From contig DASUFE010000020.1 in assembly GCA_036274675.1 (NCBI GenBank), forward strand, positions 1-7,985: 7,985 bases of DNA. The letters run 5' to 3'. The position numbers and the translations under genes were made by a program. The notes beneath the pieces are model-generated. The model worked only from the letters and a program-made list of their open reading frames with translations, made no database searches and was not told the DNA's origin. Positions within the stretch are counted from its first letter, which is position 1. Each line of letters begins with the position of its first letter. Below, piece by piece: positions 3,971 to 7,985 of this stretch. The stretch comes from DASUFE01 sp036274675 (GTDB lineage Bacteria > Pseudomonadota > Gammaproteobacteria > HTCC5015).

Positions 3971-6793
3971 ATGACGACCAAAGACTACAAACCAACTCTG
4001 AACCTGCCTCAGACCGATTTTCCGATGAAGGCGAATCTCGCCCAGCGCGAACCGGAGATGCTGGCGCGCTGGCAATCGCTGGAGCTCTATGCGGCTATCC
4101 GTAAAAGCCGCCAGGGGCGGCCCCGCTTCATCCTGCATGACGGCCCTCCTTACGCCAACGGAGATATACACATCGGCCACGCCGTCAACAAGATCCTCAA
4201 GGACATTATCGTCAAAAGCAAAAGCCTGGGCGGTTTTGACGCGCCTTATGTGCCGGGCTGGGATTGCCACGGCCTGCCGATCGAACTGAACGTCGAGAAA
4301 AAAGTGGGCAAGCCCGGGCAGAAAGTGGAGGTCCGCAAATTCCGCGAGGCCTGCCGCGCGTATGCCGCCGAACAGGTCGAACGCCAGCGGCGCGACTTCA
4401 TCCGCCTCGGCATCGTCGGCAACTGGGAGCGGCCCTATCTCACCATGGATTTCCGTTTCGAAGCGGATATCGTGCGCGCGCTGGGGCGCATCATCGGCAA
4501 CGGCCATCTGCTGAAAGGTTACAAGCCGGTGCACTGGTGCATGGACTGCGGCTCGGCGCTGGCCGAAGCCGAAGTCGAATACGAAGATAAGACTTCGCCG
4601 CAGATCGATGTACGTTTCAAAGTCGTCGACCTCAAGACCTTTAATAAGGCGCTGGGCGTCAAAGGCGACATCGCCGCTTCCATACCGATCTGGACCACCA
4701 CGCCCTGGACGCTGCCCGCCAACCAGGCGGTAGCCCTGCATCCCGAGCTGGAATACGTGCTGGTGGATACCGGCGCTGAACGGCTGCTGCTGGCCGAAGC
4801 CTTATTGGAAAACTGTCTGAAGCGTTACCAGATCGGCGATCACAAGATTGTCGGCAAATGCAAAGGCAAGGCGCTGGAAGGCCTGAAGCTGCAGCATCCT
4901 TTTTATAACCGCCAGGTGCCTGTGATTCTGGGCGAGCACGTGACCACCGACGCTGGCACCGGCGCCGTGCATACCGCGCCCGGCCACGGCCAGGAAGACT
5001 ACGCGGCCGGACTCACCTATAAACTGCCGGTTGATAATCCGGTGGACGCCAACGGCGTATTCGTGCCCGGCACCGAAAAGCTCGCCGGCCTGCACGTTTA
5101 TAAAGCGAACGACGTCATCATCGAACTGCTGAGCGCGAATAACGCCTTGCTGTACAAGGGCAGTTTGAAACACAGCTATCCGCATTGCTGGCGCCACAAG
5201 ACGCCGATCATTTTCCGCGCGACACCGCAATGGTTTATCAGCATGGAGCAAAAAGGACTGCGCGCGCAGGCCCGCCAGGCCATTGACGCCACGCGCTGGC
5301 TGCCCGACTGGGGCAAGGCGCGCATCGAGGGCATGGTCGCGAACCGTCCCGACTGGTGCATTTCGCGGCAGCGTACCTGGGGCGTACCGATCGCGCTGTT
5401 CGTGCACAAACAAACCGGCGAGCTCCATCCCGACACGTCGCGGCTGATCGAGCAGGCGGCGCAACGCATCGAGCAGGGCGGAATCGACGCCTGGTACGAA
5501 CTGGATGCGAAAGATCTGCTCGGGTCCGCCGCCGCGCAATATACCAAGGTGAACGACACGCTGGATGTGTGGTTCGATTCCGGCGTCACCCATTTCGCGG
5601 TGCTGGAGCAGCGCGCCGCAGAACTTGCGCCGCCGCCGGCGGACCTGTACCTCGAAGGTTCCGACCAGCACCGCGGCTGGTTCCAGTCCTCGCTGTTGAC
5701 CGCCGTGGCGATGCGCGGCCAGGCGCCGTATAAATCCGTGCTGACGCACGGCTTCACCGTGGACGCGCAGGGTCGCAAGATGTCGAAGTCGCTCGGCAAC
5801 GTCGTGGCGCCGCAACAGGTGCTGAAAACGCTCGGCGCCGATATCCTGCGGCTGTGGGTGGCGGCCACGGATTACAGCGGCGAAATGAGCGTGTCGGATG
5901 AAATCCTCAACCGCATGGCCGACTCTTACCGGCGCATTCGCAACACGCTGCGCTTCCTGCTGGCCAATCTCGCCGGTTTCGAACCCGCCACGCATCTGGC
6001 GTCGAAGGAAAAGATGATCGCACTTGACCGCTGGGCGGTCAGCCAGGCCGCGCGCCTGCAGCAACAGATCACGCAGGCTTACGAGCAATATCAGTTTCAC
6101 CGCATCTACCAACTGGTGCATAACTTCTGCATCGTCGACCTGGGTGGTTTCTATCTCGATGTGATCAAAGACCGCCAATACACGACGCAAGCCAACAGCC
6201 TGCCGCGCCGTTCCGCCCAGACCGCCCTTTACCATATCGCCGAAGCGATGCTGCGCTGGCTGGCGCCGGTGTTGAGTTTCACCGCGGACGAGGCCTGGGG
6301 CTATCTGCCCGGCAAGCGCGGCCCCACGATCTTCACCGAGCAGTGGTATGCCACGTTGACGGAACTCGATGACCGCGAGGCGATGAACCATGCGTTCTGG
6401 GATACCGTGCTCGAAATTCGCCAGGCGGTCAGCAAGCAACTCGAAATCCTGCGCGTGGCCGGCGGCATCGGCTCCTCGCTGGCGGCGGAAGTGGATTTAT
6501 ATTGCGACGACAAAACCGCGCAACTGCTGTCGCGCCTCGGCGACGAACTGCGCTTCGCGCTCATCACTTCCTACGCGCGCCTGCATCCACTGACCAAAGC
6601 GCCGGCGGATGCGGTAAAGGTGAAGCTGGCGCAGGGCGAAATCGCTGTCCGCGTCACATCCTCGACGCATGCCAAATGCGTACGCTGCTGGCATCACCGG
6701 GAAGACGTGGGCAAAAACACGCAACACCCGGAACTGTGCGGGCGTTGCGTGGAGAATGTCGAGGGAATGGGTGAAAAACGCTCTTACGCTTAA
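3971..6793 (+). CDS. ileS: Isoleucyl-tRNA synthetase
   Basis: Class I aminoacyl-tRNA synthetase charging tRNA-Ile with isoleucine in the cytoplasm, with post-transfer editing of valine. The 940-residue product is collinear with E. coli IleRS (938). The active-site motif PPYANGDIHIGH ends with HIGH at 67-70, WDCHGLPIEL follows, and KMSKS is at 603-607. The CP1 editing domain shows WTTTPWTLPAN (from 241) and GTGAVHTAPGHG (329-340), with D343 matching the E. coli editing aspartate D342 by my alignment. RPDWCISRQRTWGVP and YLEGSDQHRGWFQSS are the expected Rossmann-fold segments. The C-terminal zinc site keeps C903, C906, C923 and C926. The start fits the family (MTTKDYKPTLNLP against MSDYKSTLNLP). 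It is a bacterial type 1 enzyme, not the eukaryote-like mupirocin-resistant type. It ends 9 bp from the convergent lipoprotein gene; the usual downstream lspA is missing. Confidence 0.98.
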   Translation: MTTKDYKPTLNLPQTDFPMKANLAQREPEMLARWQSLELYAAIRKSRQGRPRFILHDGPPYANGDIHIGHAVNKILKDIIVKSKSLGGFDAPYVPGWDCHGLPIELNVEKKVGKPGQKVEVRKFREACRAYAAEQVERQRRDFIRLGIVGNWERPYLTMDFRFEADIVRALGRIIGNGHLLKGYKPVHWCMDCGSALAEAEVEYEDKTSPQIDVRFKVVDLKTFNKALGVKGDIAASIPIWTTTPWTLPANQAVALHPELEYVLVDTGAERLLLAEALLENCLKRYQIGDHKIVGKCKGKALEGLKLQHPFYNRQVPVILGEHVTTDAGTGAVHTAPGHGQEDYAAGLTYKLPVDNPVDANGVFVPGTEKLAGLHVYKANDVIIELLSANNALLYKGSLKHSYPHCWRHKTPIIFRATPQWFISMEQKGLRAQARQAIDATRWLPDWGKARIEGMVANRPDWCISRQRTWGVPIALFVHKQTGELHPDTSRLIEQAAQRIEQGGIDAWYELDAKDLLGSAAAQYTKVNDTLDVWFDSGVTHFAVLEQRAAELAPPPADLYLEGSDQHRGWFQSSLLTAVAMRGQAPYKSVLTHGFTVDAQGRKMSKSLGNVVAPQQVLKTLGADILRLWVAATDYSGEMSVSDEILNRMADSYRRIRNTLRFLLANLAGFEPATHLASKEKMIALDRWAVSQAARLQQQITQAYEQYQFHRIYQLVHNFCIVDLGGFYLDVIKDRQYTTQANSLPRRSAQTALYHIAEAMLRWLAPVLSFTADEAWGYLPGKRGPTIFTEQWYATLTELDDREAMNHAFWDTVLEIRQAVSKQLEILRVAGGIGSSLAAEVDLYCDDKTAQLLSRLGDELRFALITSYARLHPLTKAPADAVKVKLAQGEIAVRVTSSTHAKCVRCWHHREDVGKNTQHPELCGRCVENVEGMGEKRSYA

Positions 6794-6802
6794 GCTGGAT
6801 GT

Positions 6803-7795
6803 TTAATCGGTAAAAGTCGTCGTATATGAAGTGACGAGACCACTCTCAGGGCTGGTAGCGGTTACCCTGAAAGTGGTGGTATCAGGAGTGCCATCGGTTC
6901 CCACATTGAGAATTGTCGATGTTCCGAAATCCGTACCCACGGTAAACGAAGTAACATCCACTTCGCCATTATCTGTTTCTATAGCGATTTTGGTGCCGAC
7001 TGCCATCGGGTTGCCGTTGATATCCGTGACGGTCAGAGTCACTTGACCCGGGACCACAGGATCCGGATTCAGCGTGATATTGGCGCTTGAAGATGAGAAG
7101 ACCACTTGAAGATCTTTCCATATAAACAAATATTGATTAGTCGAGCAATCGGTCGAATGTGAACAAAAGACGCCGTTATACTTGCCGTCCGGACCATCGT
7201 GCACGCCATTTTGGTTGAAATCAGTACCACTGAACTCATCACTACCGGCATCGTAATTGCCGTCAAAATTCTTATCGAGAAAGGGCTCAGCAAGATCGGG
7301 GCGGCTGGGATCGTCGTTAAAAAAGTCGCCATCGCTGTACAGGCCATCGGAATCCTGATCGAGGAAGGATTCATTACCAGTGGTCCAGGCCAGTATGGTG
7401 ACCAATCCATCGGGAATACCTGTCCTATCCCCCGAACTGCTTAAAGTAACCGTACAGGAACCTTTCTGGACAGTGCAGAATTGGTCAATACGCCCGGCTT
7501 CTGAGCTGAAATGCACCTCGGTACCATCCACTGTATCCTGATTCAGGCGGTCGGCAAGGTTAACCGTGATAGTCGTGGTGACGTTATCGCGACTAAAGCC
7601 TTCGATGCTGGCTTCATCAACGGATATGCTCATGCTATCCAGATCCGGTATGCCAGTGGTCGGCAGATTGGGATCCGGATCGGTACCGCCGCCACTGCCA
7701 CCACCCGGACCACCGCCCGTGCCGGTGCCACTCTGCTGGGAACAACCAGCCAGCAATAAAATTGCAAGCGGTATCAATAATGGAATCCGGCTCAT
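6803..7795 (-). CDS. Secreted lipoprotein with Ig-like regions and Ca2+-loop insertion
   Basis: 330 residues. The signal peptide MSRIPLLIPLAILLLAGC has a clear lipobox (LLAG/C18) followed by Ser, so an outer-membrane lipoprotein is likely. A Gly/Thr/Ser linker (22-38) leads to a beta-rich region resembling invasin/Big-type Ig folds (about 55-140: NVTTTITVNLADR, GTEVHFSSEAGRI, GSCTVTLSS). Residues 145-205 are Asp/Asn/Gly-rich with EF-hand- or dockerin-like loops: DQDSDG (146-151), DKNFDGNYD (174-182) and DFNQNGVHD (192-200). A second Ig-like region covers about 225-330 (GQVTLTVTDINGNP). C107/C114 and C211/C217 could form two disulfides. The start is ATG 7795 with AGAGG 8 nt upstream (7804-7808); a GTG at 7801 is too close to that site. 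Its codons look A+T-richer than ileS. No specific function is recognised; adhesion or surface structure is plausible. Confidence 0.85.
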   Translation of the reverse strand: MSRIPLLIPLAILLLAGCSQQSGTGTGGGPGGGSGGGTDPDPNLPTTGIPDLDSMSISVDEASIEGFSRDNVTTTITVNLADRLNQDTVDGTEVHFSSEAGRIDQFCTVQKGSCTVTLSSSGDRTGIPDGLVTILAWTTGNESFLDQDSDGLYSDGDFFNDDPSRPDLAEPFLDKNFDGNYDAGSDEFSGTDFNQNGVHDGPDGKYNGVFCSHSTDCSTNQYLFIWKDLQVVFSSSSANITLNPDPVVPGQVTLTVTDINGNPMAVGTKIAIETDNGEVDVTSFTVGTDFGTSTILNVGTDGTPDTTTFRVTATSPESGLVTSYTTTFTD

Positions 7796-7841
7796 ATACA
7801 CAACCTCTTTGCTTCAAAGCCTATAGTGCATCTTGCTCCGG

Positions 7842-7859
7842 ATACCGCGTAATACCGCG
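7842..7859. repeat. Tandem octamer with 10-bp period upstream of the lipoprotein gene
   Basis: ATACCGCG occurs twice (7842-7849 and 7852-7859) separated by TA, about one helical turn apart. It lies in the 87-bp gap between two minus-strand genes, about 45 bp before the lipoprotein start. Tandem half-sites at this spacing are typical of response-regulator operators, but no regulator is identified and no good promoter is seen next to it. Confidence 0.4.
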
Positions 7860-7882
7860 ATAAAACCGATGAAACGCCGCGT

Positions 7883-7985
7883 TTAGCGGAAACCCGGCAA
7901 TTCGAAACGATGGTTGAATCCGATCGTTATCAGCTTGCCTTCGGCCGGGTCGTCGTCCACTCCATATTTCAGGAATTCGATGGTC
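7883..7985 (-). CDS. C-terminus of an unidentified protein, possibly an outer-membrane beta-barrel
   Basis: Only the last 33 residues are present; the gene enters from the right edge. The end reads GKLITIGFNHRFELPGFR and then stops. The alternating hydrophobic/polar pattern of LITIGFNHRF is like the last strand of an outer-membrane barrel, though the final residue is Arg rather than the usual Phe or Trp. An acidic turn (DDDPAEG) precedes it, as between two beta strands. It lies 87 bp upstream of the lipoprotein gene in the same direction, so the two could be cotranscribed. The reading frame is supported by this pattern alone; the family is not recognised. Confidence 0.5.
   Translation of the reverse strand, partial: TIEFLKYGVDDDPAEGKLITIGFNHRFELPGFR

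Noticed and set aside
3764..4741. Minus-strand open frame of 325 codons reaching into the ribF-ileS gap
   Set aside because: Mostly antisense to ileS; its N-terminal SFPGKRESSYS stretch is the translated palindromic repeat, a known source of false gene calls.
4802..6439. Long open frame of 545 codons on the minus strand, and other long frames within ileS
   Set aside because: Lies wholly antisense to ileS, whose product is collinear with known IleRS throughout; the opposite frame is open because of biased G+C-rich codons and has no recognisable domain.

Overview
The window is a stretch of a gammaproteobacterial chromosome, roughly 60% G+C over the housekeeping genes. Protein sequences and gene order (proB, rpsT on the opposite strand, murJ, ribF, ileS) match the conserved gammaproteobacterial block closely; IleRS, RibF, MurJ and S20 all align with their E. 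coli counterparts from memory almost end to end. I cannot name the genus.

Layout. 1-336 is the 3' end of proB (PUA domain). It converges on rpsT (466-729, minus strand, GTG start), and the gap holds three inverted repeats, the last a perfect bidirectional terminator. rpsT has a near-consensus sigma70 promoter with a G+C-rich discriminator. murJ (891-2465) reads divergently from rpsT. Between murJ and ribF lies a 203-bp element (2460-2662) with 21-bp imperfect terminal inverted repeats and nested internal hairpins; it resembles a miniature inverted-repeat element, overlaps the murJ stop codon and contains the best candidate ribF promoter. ribF (2674-3603) is followed by a decayed GIY-YIG nuclease gene (about 3599-3807), a 32-bp palindromic intergenic repeat, and a promoter and hairpin-rich leader for ileS (3971-6793). 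lspA, which usually follows ileS, is absent. Instead a lower-G+C minus-strand gene (6803-7795) encodes a secreted lipoprotein with Ig-like regions and aspartate-rich Ca2+-binding-type loops. Upstream of it, at the window edge, is the C-terminus of another minus-strand protein (7883-7985) that looks like an outer-membrane beta-barrel end.

How the genes work together. The core genes serve proline synthesis (ProB), translation (S20, IleRS), lipid II export for peptidoglycan (MurJ) and FMN/FAD synthesis (RibF); they share conserved synteny rather than a pathway. The last two genes look like a cell-envelope accessory module that begins exactly where the conserved cluster breaks. The most unusual items are the nested-palindrome element, the nuclease remnant beside a palindromic repeat, and the lipoprotein with a Ca2+-loop insertion. 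I see no CRISPR array, tRNA, rRNA, intact transposase or clear novel defence system.
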